DNA of 64,000 nucleotides from NCBI GenBank assembly GCA_021432635.1, contig MU270023.1, forward strand, positions 372,001 to 436,000, in the 5' to 3' direction. Positions 47,550 to 60,063 of the stretch are shown here, one piece after another. The stretch is from Thozetella sp. PMI_491. Its lineage: Eukaryota; Ascomycota; Sordariomycetes; Chaetosphaeriales; Chaetosphaeriaceae. The notes below the pieces were generated by a model. The model searched no databases, was not told where the DNA came from, and saw only the letters and a list, made by a program, of their open reading frames with translations. Made by a program: the position numbers and the translations under genes. Positions within the stretch are counted from its first letter, which is position 1. Each line of letters opens with the position of its first letter.

Positions 47550-49968
47550 CTAGCCTGGGGCTGGGTCAGCTGCGTTGTGGCAACTGCTTTGCTGTCGATA
47601 AACAGCGGCATAGACGCGACTGAGTACGTCGTGCATAAGAGCGACATCAGCAGCCTCGGGTGCCCAGCGCTCGAGGGTCTGCAGAGCAAGGCCGATGAGG
47701 CTGTGCCAGGCCGGTGTTGCCTCGCTCTCGCCATGCTTCACCACGAAGGCTAGGACTAGTAGGTCGCAGGCGAAGGTCCTCCGAGTCACGAACCAGATGC
47801 CGCCGTGGCGGTGGTTTTGGGCACTCAGCATGATAAGCTCGGTGGCAACTCTCATTGCCTCGTTCCCACATTCAGTCACCTCACGGGGTAATTGCCTCCC
47901 TGGGTAGTGCAGGAAAATGTAAAGCAGCGGCCGCAGCGTGCTTTCGCGCCAGTGCAGGAAGCGGTGGTGCAGGTGGAAGACGAATTCGTTGTCAGGCTGT
48001 TTCAGCCGCTCGAAGCGGATAGAGGCTGGCAAGTGCGAGTACCACAGAGTAATCTGCTTCTCAGCCTCCAGGTATTGCCGGGTCAACAAGTCTACGTTAT
48101 TGATCCAGTAGTCCTCGCCACGGTGGTAAAACAACCATTGGGTATCGTCGATGGTCCGCCGCAACGCGATCTCAGCCAAGTAGAAGAGCCAGCTGCGGTT
48201 CTCGTCGACACACACCGTAGCAGAGTCCGGCTCAGGCGAGACTCCATTGAAGGTTGCTTCGGGGGTGGAAGACTCAAGGTGTGTCGGCGGCGTCGGGAAG
48301 AGGTCGGGGTAGCCTACTTCTGTAAGACCACTGGGTCGAAAACCGAGCTCGGGTATGAGCTCGCTATGTGTCCCCACATTAGAACTTGACTCCACTACGC
48401 AGGTATGAGAGCGAGGGGAGGCAAGAGGTGATGAAGCTGGGTGAGGGTCCCGCCTGAAAGAGCCAGGAAAAGAAATATACTGACCTTTCAGCTTTGACGC
48501 ATGTCCAAAAGACTCGCTGCTCGAGCAATTGGGCCGGGCTGTTGATGGATTCTCCAGCTGCCGCCATGCCGATGCGACTGTGATGATGATTGTTCGCGTT
48601 GTCTCTACCGCGGTCATGGCAGAGCAATAGCGCCTCAAGCTTAGTGCATGCCGTTTGTATATAGAACCAGGCGTCAAGCGGTCGCAGCGCATATTTCTCA
48701 TAAATAGACGCGAAAAAGAGACACTGAATATCGATGAGAGACGAACCAAGCACCCCCAGCCTCTTCTTCCCCGCTAGGTAGTACGCACTCGCGGCCAGGC
48801 GGTCCTCGCGGTTGATGGAGACGTTGGGTTCCGTCCTCGTTGGATCGTCCGTCGGCGGTTCCCATGGAGTCGTAAAAGATGCTAGCGCGCAAGCTAGCAG
48901 CTAAAAATGCCAAAGATTGTTAGCAAAGCAGTTGCAAGCGCGACGAACACATCTGGCAGAGGATAGCACAGACGCCTGGAGGCAGGGTTGACCAACCACA
49001 AGGCAGGACGGGGCAGTCCACTGCAGTCCGTTGGCGGCCGCGTCCTTTGCGTACAATATCAAGGTGTCCTTGTCGAGGATCGGATTTCGCGGATAGACAT
49101 GGGTGAGGAACTTGCGGCACAAGGGCACGAAGGCGTTCTCGTCAATACCTGTACTTGCCAACGGCGGTGGCTGTGAGGCAGGGGGGATGGCCGTCTGCAC
49201 ACGGAGATGCGACGGTGGAAGGGGCCGGCGATCGTCCCGGCCGCCGCCGACCTCGAATAGGAAGGACCGTATATCGGCGTCGCCTTCATTAACCAGTCCC
49301 TTGAAGATGGGCCAACGGAGGATTGCCTCGCAGCGAAGGGCCGCGTATGTTGACCGCGAGTTTGGCTGGGGCTGACGAAACGAGGCTGGGGCGGTAGGCA
49401 AGCCGCCTTCGCTGGTAACATGCGGCGAGTAAGCCGAGTACGCCGGAGAACTGCCCATCTGTTGGGCCGATGGGCTGCTAACGGGCCCGCCGCTCCCTTG
49501 AGGCTGAAACTGGAGGCCGCTGGCGGATCCGCGCAAACCGGTTTGCGGCTGGCTAAGCATCTGCTTAACCTCGCCTAGGCCGCGCAGGATCTGCTCGCTT
49601 AGCTCTACTACATATTTGGACATGTCCTCCGGGGGCGGCGGGTCGTCGGCATCCGGATCGTCATACACGCACTTGGCATGGTGGTAGAGGCAGTAGCCAC
49701 AGGTCGGCCGGACCGCGTCGCACTTGGTCTTGCGCAGCCGGCAGAACTGACAGGCCGTGACAACACGCTTCCTCCTCGTGAATGACTCGGTGGTCAGCTT
49801 ACGCTTGCCTGCGCGTGATGAACCAGCGGTGCCTGTGGGGGCGACAGCGACGGTCGCACTGCCATCGCCGCGCTCGTCCGCGTTCGTGGCTATAGGCGAT
49901 TGCTCAGTCCGGCCGGCGGCATTGACAACGGAGAGTAGTGACGCCAAGTGGCCCACCCTGTTGTCCAT
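47550..49968 (-). CDS. Zn2Cys6 transcription factor with Fungal_trans domain
   Basis: Binuclear zinc-cluster activator or repressor acting in the nucleus on CGG-type half-sites. Exons 49968-48997, 48900-48485 and 48363-47550 give 733 residues. I start at ATG 49968, because upstream extension to about 50166 adds only low-complexity sequence. The zinc cluster has Cys at 73, 76, 83, 90, 93 and 100 (C-x2-C-x6-C-x6-C-x2-C-x6-C), preceded by basic K-R-K and R-R-K-R. A Gln/Ser/Pro-rich linker is followed by the Fungal_trans regulatory region (L-L-A-C-A-L-A-S; R-V-F-W-T-C-V-K; L-W-Y-S-H-L-P). It is convergent with the sugar porter. Position suggests it may control the sulfatase/transporter pair or the downstream beta-glucosidase, which is inference only. 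Confidence 0.9.
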
Positions 49969-51899
49969 TGCGGGCTGGCTCCCTTCTTCCCTTCTGGCTC
50001 TAACAATGACCACTTTGCTGCTGGCAGCCTGGCACGGGGATGAACGGCTAGACGGACATGGGTGGAGAAGGAAGGCGAGGGTGGGCAGAGGAAAAGACAA
50101 AAGCAAACCTCGGGTCAAGCGGGGAACGGAGAAGGGGGTAGACGGAGAATCTATTGGCACAGCCAAATAACAAAGGGCGTCAAGGCATTAAAGTATGTAG
50201 GCAGGATGGCTCGATGGCGCCATCACTGGACCGACGAAGCTGCTCTATCTCTCCACAGCCGAGGGCGCTAACGGGGATAGTCGGAGCTCGCTACGTCTGC
50301 ATCCACATCTGGCATCGACTCGTGGCTCCCGTGGGGAAAGCCAGGTGACCCCGCGTACAGTCCCCCTGATTGCGCGGCGCAATAAAAGTATGCGAATGCC
50401 TAGGTGAGCTAGCATTTATAACCCTCCATGTGGCTCATGTCCGTATAGTTCCCTCTAGTTCCGGCAGGCTCCTCAATCGGTACTCCAACTTCGGGGTCGG
50501 CGACTTCAACCATACCCGTACACTAGGCGAGCTCAGCTGTGGAACTCTTGGCGAGGTGCTCTTCCGGCGGCAAGAAACATGATTAGATGTAGCCCACGAG
50601 GCGCGAAAGAGATGATATTGTCGCGATTTTCTTGGAGGAGATGAAGTCGAAGATGCCGGCCGGAGTTGGGTATGTGCTGATATAAATGCATGGAGCTGGG
50701 GTGCCCCAGATGATTATAGCACTAGATTATGGATAGTGCTGTGTATGAGTTGCGGTCCTAGCTCTGTTGACCCGTAGAATGTGAAGACAATATCTCCCCC
50801 ATCACCATCTGTAGCACGATATCGTCCCCGCAGCGCCGTCCTCGATGCCCTATTTCGTACAGTTATCTCTCATTAGACGAAATCCGGTGATAATTGGTAG
50901 ATAAATTCCTTCCAACACCTTCCCGGAGAAGACAAGGCAGGAAAGTTAGTTCGTGGGGTGCGTATGTTGCATCGTATTCCCCCCCGCGTTTCCCCGTCTC
51001 TAGATCCCGTCCCCGCAATCTCCTCCATCTTCTCTCCACTACACGAGGGTGACAGAGGGTTTGGACCCAATCATGTGCCCGAATTAGGATGGTTGATATG
51101 GGGTAAGAACAAAAAGTTGGTGTCATGATCACCCCTGTGGTTTTCCGCGAAAGAGGTTAGAAAGCCGGCTATTCTTCAACCCGTCATACCTTCTGGTCAA
51201 ATAACCTGACCAGGGAACTCCAGGACGGAAGTCAGCTCGTGCGTGCTAGACTAGGGTAAAGTACGAAGGCTCGCACGGTTCTAGAACTTTAGAGCGGGAT
51301 CGAGTGTTTACCTACTCCAGTAAACATCGACAACGGGATGGATTTCTCATGATTGCTTATTAGATTTAAACTTCCCCTCCTATACTACGTACTAGGGCTA
51401 CTCATATCGGTATAGACTGTGGAGTCTGGCCACACCGAAGATGTGAGGCATCAGTGTTCTCATCGGGACTAGACCAACCACCGACACCCCGGGAATACAC
51501 TCATTCTACGATCTTTCCCCACCCCCTCTCTTCCCCCTCTTCCAGTCCCCCAGGACTAACCAAATTGGAGGTGACGGGGAGACACGGGCATGGAGATTCC
51601 CCTCCGACTGCATCTGCTAGCTAGTGGGATAAGTCTTGGAGACAGGCCTGGTCTAAGAGAGCAGGGTGATGCAACATGGCACTGCCCAATTGAAACTTGA
51701 TTGTATTGCAGCTCGAATAGGTTCCATCTGCCGGGGTTGCTCCTCAATATTCCTTAGCTTATAGCACGACAGCTTATGTATAAAGCTGCTGTTGTGCACT
51801 CGACACATACCTGCGGAATAGGTTGACTCCGGCTAGACATTTTGCAGTGTTCAATGGTCCTCCGCCTTGCCGTACGAGCAGTACGCATTCCTCCCAGTC
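49969..51899. other. Intergenic between divergent regulator and beta-glucosidase
   Basis: 1.9 kb upstream of both genes. No further gene is seen. A TATAAA at 51779-51784 lies about 120 bp before the beta-glucosidase ATG. Several short frames around 50370-51130 have no recognised similarity. Confidence 0.5.
51779..51784 (+). promoter_or_regulatory. TATA box of the GH3 gene
   Basis: TATAAA about 116 bp upstream of ATG 51900. Confidence 0.45.
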
Positions 51900-54540
51900 A
51901 TGAAGTTCCTCAGATACTCCTTCTTGCTGTACCCTGCTGCTCTGGCAGCTGGGTTGCATCGTAGGTGCGACAACCAGACTGTTATTACAGATGACGCCTA
52001 CTTCTATGGCCAGTCACCACCGGTCTATCCCACACGTAGGTTCAGCTACCCCTTGATTCAACTTGTTGGCATGGCCTTGACCGTCGGTGGCAGCCGAAAT
52101 GCTCAGTGATGGGCAATGGGCCGAGGCATACGCCAAGGCGAAGGCCCTAGTCTCTCAAATGACCCTGGAAGAGAGGGCCAATATCACGGTTGGCCAAGCC
52201 ACCACGGGTTGCACTGGTGCGACGGGCAGCGTCCCTAGGCTCGGCTTCCCCGGGCTCTGCTTTGCTGGTGCCACCGCTGGAGTCAAAACACAAGAGCTGG
52301 TAAATGGATATGCTGGAGGCATTCACACTGGTGCTTCTTGGAACAAGGACATGGCTCTTCAACGGGCTGTGCACATGGCCCGGGAATTCTGGGTGAAAGG
52401 GGCGCAAATCCAAGGGGCCCCGCTGATCGGCCCTCTTGGTCGTGTCCCCCGAGGAGGGAGGAATAACGGCGGTTTCAGTAACGATCGTGAGTAGGAGCGG
52501 CCATGAGATCTCTTGCAGTATGACTTGTTGACAATACCGCAGCCTATCTCGCCGGCCAGATGGCGGCCGTCATGGTCCAAGGCATCGAATCCCAGGGCGT
52601 CATGGCAACGGCAAAGCACTACATCGGCAACGAACAAGAGAGCTATAGGATGAACAAGGCATACACGACTACCACGGACCCTGTCTCTTCGAACATTGAC
52701 GACAGAACCATGCATGAGCTGTATCTCTGGCCGTGGGCTGACGTCGTCCGCGCCGGGACGCATGCAATCATGTGTTCGTACAACCGTTTGAACAACTCTT
52801 ATGCGTGCCAGAACAGCAAATCGATCAACGGGCTTCTCAAAGGCGAGCTTGGGTTTCAGGGCTGGGTTATGACAGATTGGGGCGCGATGAATGGTGGCAT
52901 TGCTTCAGCACTAGCTGGGCTCGACGCTGTTTTCCCGGATGGTGATCTCTGGGCAGCCAACGGCAGCGCTCTTGTTACTGCCGTCAACAATGGAAGCATG
53001 CCTGAGTCTCGGTTAAACGATATGGTGACCCGAATGCTCACCCCCTGGTACTATCTAAGCCAGGATACTGGCGTGCCCCCCGGCTGGGGTACCACCACCA
53101 ATTTTCTTAATCCTCACCGCAAAGTATATGCTCGCGACCCTGCTTCCAAACCGATAATTCTCCAGAACGCGATAGAAGGCCATGTCCTCGTCAAGAATAT
53201 CAACAACTCTTTGCCGCTCCACAAGCCACAAATGGTGTCTGTATATGGCTACGATGCCCCAGCGCCTTCTGGTCTGAATATACTGAACAGCACCTTGCTA
53301 AGCTCATACGGCTGGTACATAGGAGGAGAATCAGCGAACGCCACCGAAGTCATAACCGACATGGTCACCTTCCATGGTTTCTCTACCCCTGCAGCTTATA
53401 ATGGAACACTTATCAATGGAGGTGAGGAATTACCGCCTCATCTAGAAACTGAAACCGGATTTACTGATCACTTCCAGGCGGTTCGGAGGCTTGCGCTCCC
53501 GCGTACATCTCAGCACCATTCGATGCTATCCAGGCCCGCGCATATGAGGATGGGACTTCTTTGTTCTGGGACTTCGACTCAGAGAATCCTCTGGTGAACC
53601 CAAATTCAGACGCTTGTCTCGTGTTCATTAATGCATGGGCCACAGAAGGCGCCGACAGAAGTGCCTTGCAAGGTAAGACGGCGACACGAGGGGCTGTTCC
53701 CGACAAAGGTCGGTTTCAAGTAGCCGCTGCTAACTCCGGATAGATGATTTCTCCGACAACCTTATTATCAATGTGGCCAAGAAGTGCAGCAACACCATGG
53801 TGTTTGTCCATAATGCAGGTATCCGACTTGTCGATCGATGGATCGACCATCCTAACGTGACCGCCGTCATGTTCGCACATATTCCCGGGCAGGACAGCGG
53901 CCGGGCCTTGGCTGCTCTTATTTACGGAGATATCTCCCCCTCCGGCAAACTTCCCTACACTGTTGCCATGAAGGAGGATGACTATAGTGTTGGTCTGCCG
54001 GATCTCCCCGAGGGAATCTATCAAGCTTTTCCGCAGAGCAACTTTACCGAAGGACTCTATATCGACTACCGCTGGTTCGATCAAGCCAATATTGCTCCAC
54101 GATTCGAGTTCGGGTTCGGAATGACCTATACAACTTTCCAATACAGCGACCTGAAGATTTCCCTCGTGCCAGAACTTTCGAGCACTCCACAGCGCCCGCC
54201 GGCACAAGCGACGAAGCCAGGCGGTAATCCGGCTCTCTGGGATATTCTGGTAAATGCCACTGTTGAAGTGAAAAATACCGGCAGCGTAGAGGCCGCCGAG
54301 GTTGCGCAGCTCTATGTGGGCATACCGGGAGGCGATACTCCCGTGAGGCAGCTTCGAGGCTTTGACAAGAAGAACGTCACAGTCGGCGGCAGTGCCATGT
54401 TCTCTTTCGGGCTGACAAGAAAGGACCTATCAGTCTGGGATATTGTCCAGCAGGACTGGGTTTTGCGAAGAGGAGAGTACCTCATCCACGTCGGGGCAAG
54501 CAGCCGTGATCTGCCGTTAAACGCTACATTTGTAATTTAG
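51900..54540 (+). CDS. Secreted beta-glucosidase, glycoside hydrolase family 3
   Basis: Retaining exo-beta-glucosidase releasing glucose from cello-oligosaccharides or other beta-glucosides. Five exons: 51900-52035, 52094-52486, 52543-53421, 53478-53672 and 53744-54540, giving 799 residues. A hydrophobic signal peptide occupies about residues 3-18. The GH3 N-terminal barrel carries the substrate-binding K-H-Y-I-G-N-E-Q-E (about 201-209) and the nucleophile in V-M-T-D-W-G-A (Asp288). The usual Ser of S-D-W is Thr here. A GH3 C-terminal alpha/beta sandwich ([16 protein letters not shown]) and a fibronectin-III-like domain ([16 protein letters not shown]) follow. Many N-x-S/T sites fit an extracellular glycoprotein. 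An in-frame ATG 33 bp upstream is less likely the start. Confidence 0.92.
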
Positions 54541-55486
54541 CTTCTAAAGTAGTTTGCAAATAAGTTTATTGTTATCCTGTAATTCTTATGAGATGAGATA
54601 GACCGGTTCTGGCACCGAACAGAACTGAGAGTGTCTCTTCCCCGTCGCTGGTTAGGGAGATAGGTAAATATATTCGTCGCGATGTTGATTACTACGAGTA
54701 CTCCGTATGGTGTGGCTCCTAAATAACGGCGAGGCTGCGGCCAATGCTGTAACCGGAAGAAACCGTTTCCCAAAAGCGGGCTCTCCCCGGTCAGCGATTA
54801 AAATAGGAGGGGGGGTGACAAGAGCGACATGTGCCAGGGATCTTTTTCAGCCTTGTCCTGCAGTCGGACGTTTTGTGGTCACCTCCAAAAAAACACTCAA
54901 ATTTCACCGCTTCTTTCCCTTAAAACGGCCACTTGTAACTACTTGGTCACGATCGTTGGTACGGAACTATACAACCAGTAAGAACTTCAGAAAGCCGAAA
55001 CGGATACTTTCAGCGTCGTACCACACACAACATTAACTGAGGTACTGTGGGCCAGGAAGCAGGCAGGCTTGAGATAGTTGCACAGCTGGAGATCAAAACG
55101 ATGATAGCCAAATAAGCGCCGATATCTCCGTTGCTGTACAATGACAGGGTATTTTTGGGGGTGGCTGGCCCGAAGGAAAGGCTAAGGAAGCAGCCACGGC
55201 GCACAGCAGTGTTGTGACTGGCGCAACCGCTAGGCATCAAGTAAAGCTAGACTGGGCGGTTGCTGGAGGAGCTTCAGGAAACCAATTAGGAAAGATGCTC
55301 CGACACCACATACGTAGGAGGACCTCTTCGGCTCTAGAGCTACCTACCCGAAGCAGTCGACCAGGCTGTGGATGGGGGCGGCGGAAAGAATTTCACTTAT
55401 CTACTGCTCACTGTCCCCGCGATTGGTATTTTTTAGAAGCACCTCGTCATTCTCCCTATTTTATTCGCTAGCACAAAGAAGTCAGT
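54541..55486. other. Intergenic, nothing recognised
   Basis: 0.9 kb between co-oriented genes. No gene is seen; short frames only. Confidence 0.55.
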
Positions 55487-57194
55487 ATGAGGTCTAGGGA
55501 CGTCCATCGTCAACTCAGGCTATCAAACCTTGTTGTCTATCTTCTGGGCTTGCTGCGAGTACTGGCTGCCTTCCCGGAGCTGGCATCCGACGAAATACTT
55601 GCCAGAATTCCTTCAATTGATGCTCTCAATCAATCCCAGGTCGAAGACTTCATCAGACAATGGTCCCTGACGGTTGAAGAGGTTCCAACAAATATCTCGG
55701 CAACCCAGCCGCAAGGAATAATCTCACCACCGTTCACGGCATCGGAAGTCAGGATCTCACCCAACAATAAAATCTGGGATCTAGAGCCGCGAGACACGGG
55801 ATGTAAAATAACCAATGGCGGATATTGCACCTCGGGTGATACTTGCTGTGTCGTCCCCGACGCCACGGAAGGATGGTGCTGTGGATCTAGCCAGTGTTGC
55901 ATAAACTCAAACGGTGGCTACTGTGGTATTGACACCGGATGTTTGGGGCCAGGGCAAGCCCTGTCTTGCTGCGGTTATACAAGTGGAGGAGATGCCCAGT
56001 GCTGCGCCAGCGGGACCCAGTGCTGCACGCCCCCTGGTGTATCCGCCTTCGTGAGTGTCGACGAGCCATAGGGCCCTGGATACGGCTACTAACGAGCTGC
56101 CGCAGTGTTGCGAAAGTGACCAGTCCTGCGGAAGCTCAGCGAACAGCTGTGTTGACCAAACGTAATCATTGATCCATCCCAGGATGTTACGGAGAATTTC
56201 AGACTTGACATACTGACATGGTTTTACCACCAGAGTGACAATCACCACTACCGTGACATCCCCTATCAGCGTCATCCAGACCCAAAGCAGTGTCTTCCCG
56301 GCTACAACTACTGTCGTTACGACTTTGACTTCAGAGACGGATGTCACCACTACTGTGCGCAATGTGGCCACCGCCACGGTCACAGCAACCTCGACATTGA
56401 CGATCACAGACGCACCATCAGCGCTCGTACATGCCGCGGCCAAACGGCAGCCCATAACTACCACCCATGAATTCGAACCCACATACAGGCTGCGCCTAGC
56501 GCCGAAGTTTGACCGTCTCGCCTTGGCACTTGAGGCCCGAGGGCTGCGGATTGAGCGAAGAAATATCCAGACCAAGACTATTACATCAACTGTGACACCT
56601 ACCGTCTACCAGACCACCACAGTGGTCAATACAGTCTGGAGTACAGTGATACGAACCACGGTTATAAGTACCACTTCCACCTCGACCGAATTTGAAAATG
56701 CCGCTACGACCGTAACCACTACTACTACGGTCACGACACGAGTCATCCCCACGACAGCCTAGAACACGCAACCCGGCACTCCGAGTTCTAGTTCTACACA
56801 GGCCGCTGGTCAAAGCGCGACACTGTCGCCCGGTTCGTCGCCTGGTTCCGACCCTTCCTCGTCCCCTTCTTCACCACCTTCTTCCTCGTCTTCTTCGTCA
56901 CAGCCAAGTACCGCAACGATTGTTGGGGCCTCAGTTGGCAGTGTCGCAGGCGTACTTCTCATCGCACTTATAGCTGTTGCTATTGCCTGGCGTCGCCGCG
57001 GGTTGCGTCAACCTGATAGCATACTCAATTCGTCCTATTTGCAACAGCCGGAGTCTCACGCCTCCCCAGCGTCCACCACCCCTCAGCCAGGCATGCCGCA
57101 GGCGTACAATTATCCGTACCCAGAAGTGAGCCAGTATGGGCCTCCAGAGGGCGTAAGGAATTATCACTACGAGTTGGGCCAGAATAATAGATGA
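55487..57194 (+). CDS. Cys-rich, Ser/Thr-rich single-pass membrane protein, with in-frame TAG at 56760-56762
   Basis: Looks like a fungal cell-surface protein. Order: N-terminal hydrophobic signal/anchor (about residues 14-28), a propeptide-like region with an A-R-I-P-S-I-D-A-L motif, a dense cysteine module (repeated C-C pairs, 55806-56036, continued in a 56-bp second exon), a Thr/Val-rich stalk, a Ser/Pro stretch, one membrane helix (56928-56990) followed by R-R-R-G, and a 60-residue Pro/Tyr-rich tail. Exons 55487-56050, 56106-56161 and 56234 onward are in phase. A TAG at 56760-56762 interrupts this frame, ending the product at 382 residues. The same frame then stays open to 57194 (526 residues if bypassed). 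A 60-bp intron from GTCATC (56742) to ACACAG (56801) would remove the TAG in frame, but its donor is weak. Function unknown; WSC/Mid2-type sensors have a similar build. Confidence 0.62.
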
Positions 57195-57629
57195 CATATT
57201 GAGAAAAAGTCTTTGCGCTAAACTTTTCCTTCCACGGAGACTCTGGGAGCTACGCGTGTGGTGTGACGACATCTCTCGTCTAGATTGATAGAATTGGTTT
57301 TAATTGCTACCTTACCAATTTGCGTCTCGAGTATAATAGTCGGCAGATGATAGTCATCAACTCGGCGGAAAACGGATCTCATACGAGAATATATATAACT
57401 TCAACTAAGGCCTGTCCCGAGTTCGGAGTCTCAAAACGAGTAGACTTGTCCGACATCAGCAGAGGGGCTGGTGTGTCCTGATCGGCCAATGAATGACATG
57501 TCAACTGCTGCATGCCCCAGATACACTAGCCGTAGATATTTACCCCTCACGGATCCATCAACACTCAGCGGAGGCATACTTGTGTCTGTCTCTGCCAAAC
57601 CTCTACCTAGCGCTTATTAGCTAGCCACG
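57195..57629. promoter_or_regulatory. Spacer with TATA element for the racemase-family gene
   Basis: 435 bp between co-oriented genes. TATATAA at 57392-57398 lies about 230 bp upstream of ATG 57630. No gene is seen. Confidence 0.4.
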
Positions 57630-58851
57630 ATGCGCTTTAAGCGAACGTTGAATGTCGTCGGTGCCCACGCCGGCGGAGAAGTCGGCGATGTGATTGTCGG
57701 CGGGGTCTTAGATGTTCCCGGGAAGACTATGTTCGAGAAGATGATGCACATGTGGAAAAAAGACGACGCCATCCGACAGCTCCTCCTGAACGAACCACGC
57801 GGTCGCGTCTCTATGTCTGCAAACCTTGTCGTTCCGCCCTGTCACCCAGAAGCTGACGCTGGTCTAATCATCATGGAGACTGATGAGTGTGAGTAATCGC
57901 TTGATTCTTACAGGGTTCTTCAGCTCTTGTCATTCGGCCTCAGCACTTCTCCATCGTCGAGCTTCCAAATAATAGAATGCTTATCCACAGAGAGTACCCG
58001 ATATTGCGCTAACCTTTGTATCTCTGGAATCAGACGTTCCCATGAGTGGGTCGAACATTATATGTACCTCAACAGTATTGCTAGAGACGGGCATGATTCC
58101 GATGAAAGACCAGACAACCATCTTCAATATGGATACAGCTGCGGGACTAGTCCGCATCGTCGCGGAGTGCGATTTGGAAGCCGGAAAGGCTCGAACAATC
58201 GCATTTGAAAACGTCCCGGCCTTTGTATTTGCACTAGACTACGAGCTGGATGTCCCAGAGTTAGGCAAGATCAATGTGGATGTGGCATGGGGTGGCATGA
58301 TATACGTCTTGGTCGATGCAGCTTCAGCGGGACTAAAGATAGAAAACCGCTTTGGCAAGGAGCTCGTGGAGATGGGCGAGAAGATCAAGCAGGAGCTGCG
58401 GAAACACTTTGACCCAGTCCACCCCGAGAATCACGCGATCCACGGTGTAGCGAACCTGGAATGGACCGAGCCTCTCGAGCTTTGTGAGAACGGAGAAAAA
58501 ACAGCGAAGAACACAGTTATTGTCTCGCCCGGCCGATGCGATAGGAGTGCTTGTGGAACTGGGACGTGCGCGCGACTGGCCGTGCTCCATGCACGCGGCC
58601 AATTGCAGATTGGAGAGAAGTTTCGCCACCAAAGCATCACCGGATCGGAGTTCTTCGGCGAGATCAGGGGCACAACGACGGTGGGGGGCTACGCCGCTGT
58701 GCTGCCCACGGTCACCGGCAGCGCCTGGATCAGCAGTTTTAAGCAGGTCGTGCTAGATCCGTCGGACCCGTTTCCATTGGGCTTTCGGGTGGGTGATGCT
58801 TGGTTGCCCGAAGATGAGAGCTTCATCGCATCCCAAGTGAGGGACAACTAA
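57630..58851 (+). CDS. Proline racemase / trans-3-hydroxy-L-proline dehydratase family enzyme
   Basis: PLP-independent enzyme of the proline racemase superfamily, which racemises proline, epimerises 4-hydroxyproline or dehydrates trans-3-hydroxyproline using two opposed active-site residues. Exons 57630-57888 and 58034-58851 give 358 residues. The first active-site motif (M-C-G-H-G in true racemases) reads M-S-G-S-N here, so the first residue is Ser. The second motif is D-R-S-A-C-G-T-G with Cys kept. Family knowledge says Cys/Cys pairs go with racemase or epimerase activity and a changed residue with other activities, so a classical proline racemase is unlikely. There is no signal peptide. 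It may serve hydroxyproline breakdown. Confidence 0.85.
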
Positions 58852-60063
58852 GGTATAACAGGTTGTAGGGGGTGTGGAACGGTCTTGAGGTGGAGAATAG
58901 CAGACGGCGAGTTGAGATTGAAGAGCAACCATAACATATATTGCCTATATCAACATTAGGCCGACTCTTGTTGAACTTGTTGGCGCCTCGGTAATGTGTC
59001 CCAAGGCATGGCGGTAAATGAAAACTGCAGTGCGGCAGACGAATATAGCTACTAGAGGCGTACCTGATACCAGACTCGGTGAGACTTGGATTCGTGGCAC
59101 GTTATCAAATCCGGCAGTCTTGCATTTCCATTAAACTTCCCTTCTAGCACTACACCGCAGATGTGATGTGAGATAACTCATCGAGGACTCAGCTGACACT
59201 TAGAAAGTCGTTTAAGTAAAGAAGGGAACAAAGAGATTACCCAGTTAGACATGGTACATACAGGAGACGCGGGTAGAGGCGCAAGTACCTAATTTTTGCT
59301 TTGCGCTAGGTAAGGTACAGTGTGGGTCGAAATCGGTGTTGCTGCATTTTCAGCTCCAATGCCTTTTTCCCGCTCGGGCCCCCCGGTAGGTCCGTACCCA
59401 CGCTTCTCCTCGCCGTAATTGCTAGGTACTCCCCCAATGACAGTATAAACTAACCTCTCTGTAAGCCTCTGTAAACTTGGCCCAGAGCTGCTTTCTGCTA
59501 TCCCTCCAGGAGTAATGCCACATACTGTAATCGCCCATGCAGCCGGTTCCGGCTGTTCAAGTATGTCTACTTGTTACCTATACAATGGCAGCAGGCTCGT
59601 AACGCAGCCCTGACTTTCCACTCACCACAAGGAATACAAAGAGCCACCACTCCTTGGGACTCTCTTTGTTCAGGACACTAGCTTGGGACCCAAGGCGCTT
59701 GAAGAGCCATAATCTAAACACTTCTTGACCACGTGGCTACAATGCAAGCAAAATGACACTGCCGAGCTAGAATGCCTCGCCATGCCCTTTCCCCAGACAC
59801 CAACACAATGGCACCGAACCTTGCCCCCTCGCAGCACGAGATGATTGACCGCATGATCCTGGTCGTATTTAAAAACAAAACTATTGCCAAGGCTGCCGGC
59901 TGCAGCAAGCTTGCAGTGGGTAGGATACGCAAGAGAAAAGACGCCGTGGAGCGACTGCAGGTGCGCCAGGTTCCTTAGGGGAAGGGAGACGCTGAACGTA
60001 CAGGTGCGGACACTCGTCAAAGTAAGAGATCAAGTCAAACTCCTCCTCCTCGAGCCGCAGCTC
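58852..60063. other. Intergenic with transposon debris
   Basis: 1.2 kb without an intact gene. It includes a short direct repeat CTCTGTAA around 59457-59473 and the transposase fragment listed separately. Confidence 0.5.
59772..59978 (+). pseudogene. Tc1/mariner transposase N-terminal fragment
   Basis: 68-codon frame whose middle reads like the helix-turn-helix start of fungal Tc1/mariner (IS630-type) transposases: a L-A-P-S-Q-H-E-M-I segment, then I-A-K-A-A-G-C-S-K, then a basic I-R-K-R-K. The second HTH, the linker and the DDE catalytic domain are absent, and stops follow at once. It is a relic. I did not find terminal inverted repeats. Confidence 0.5.
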
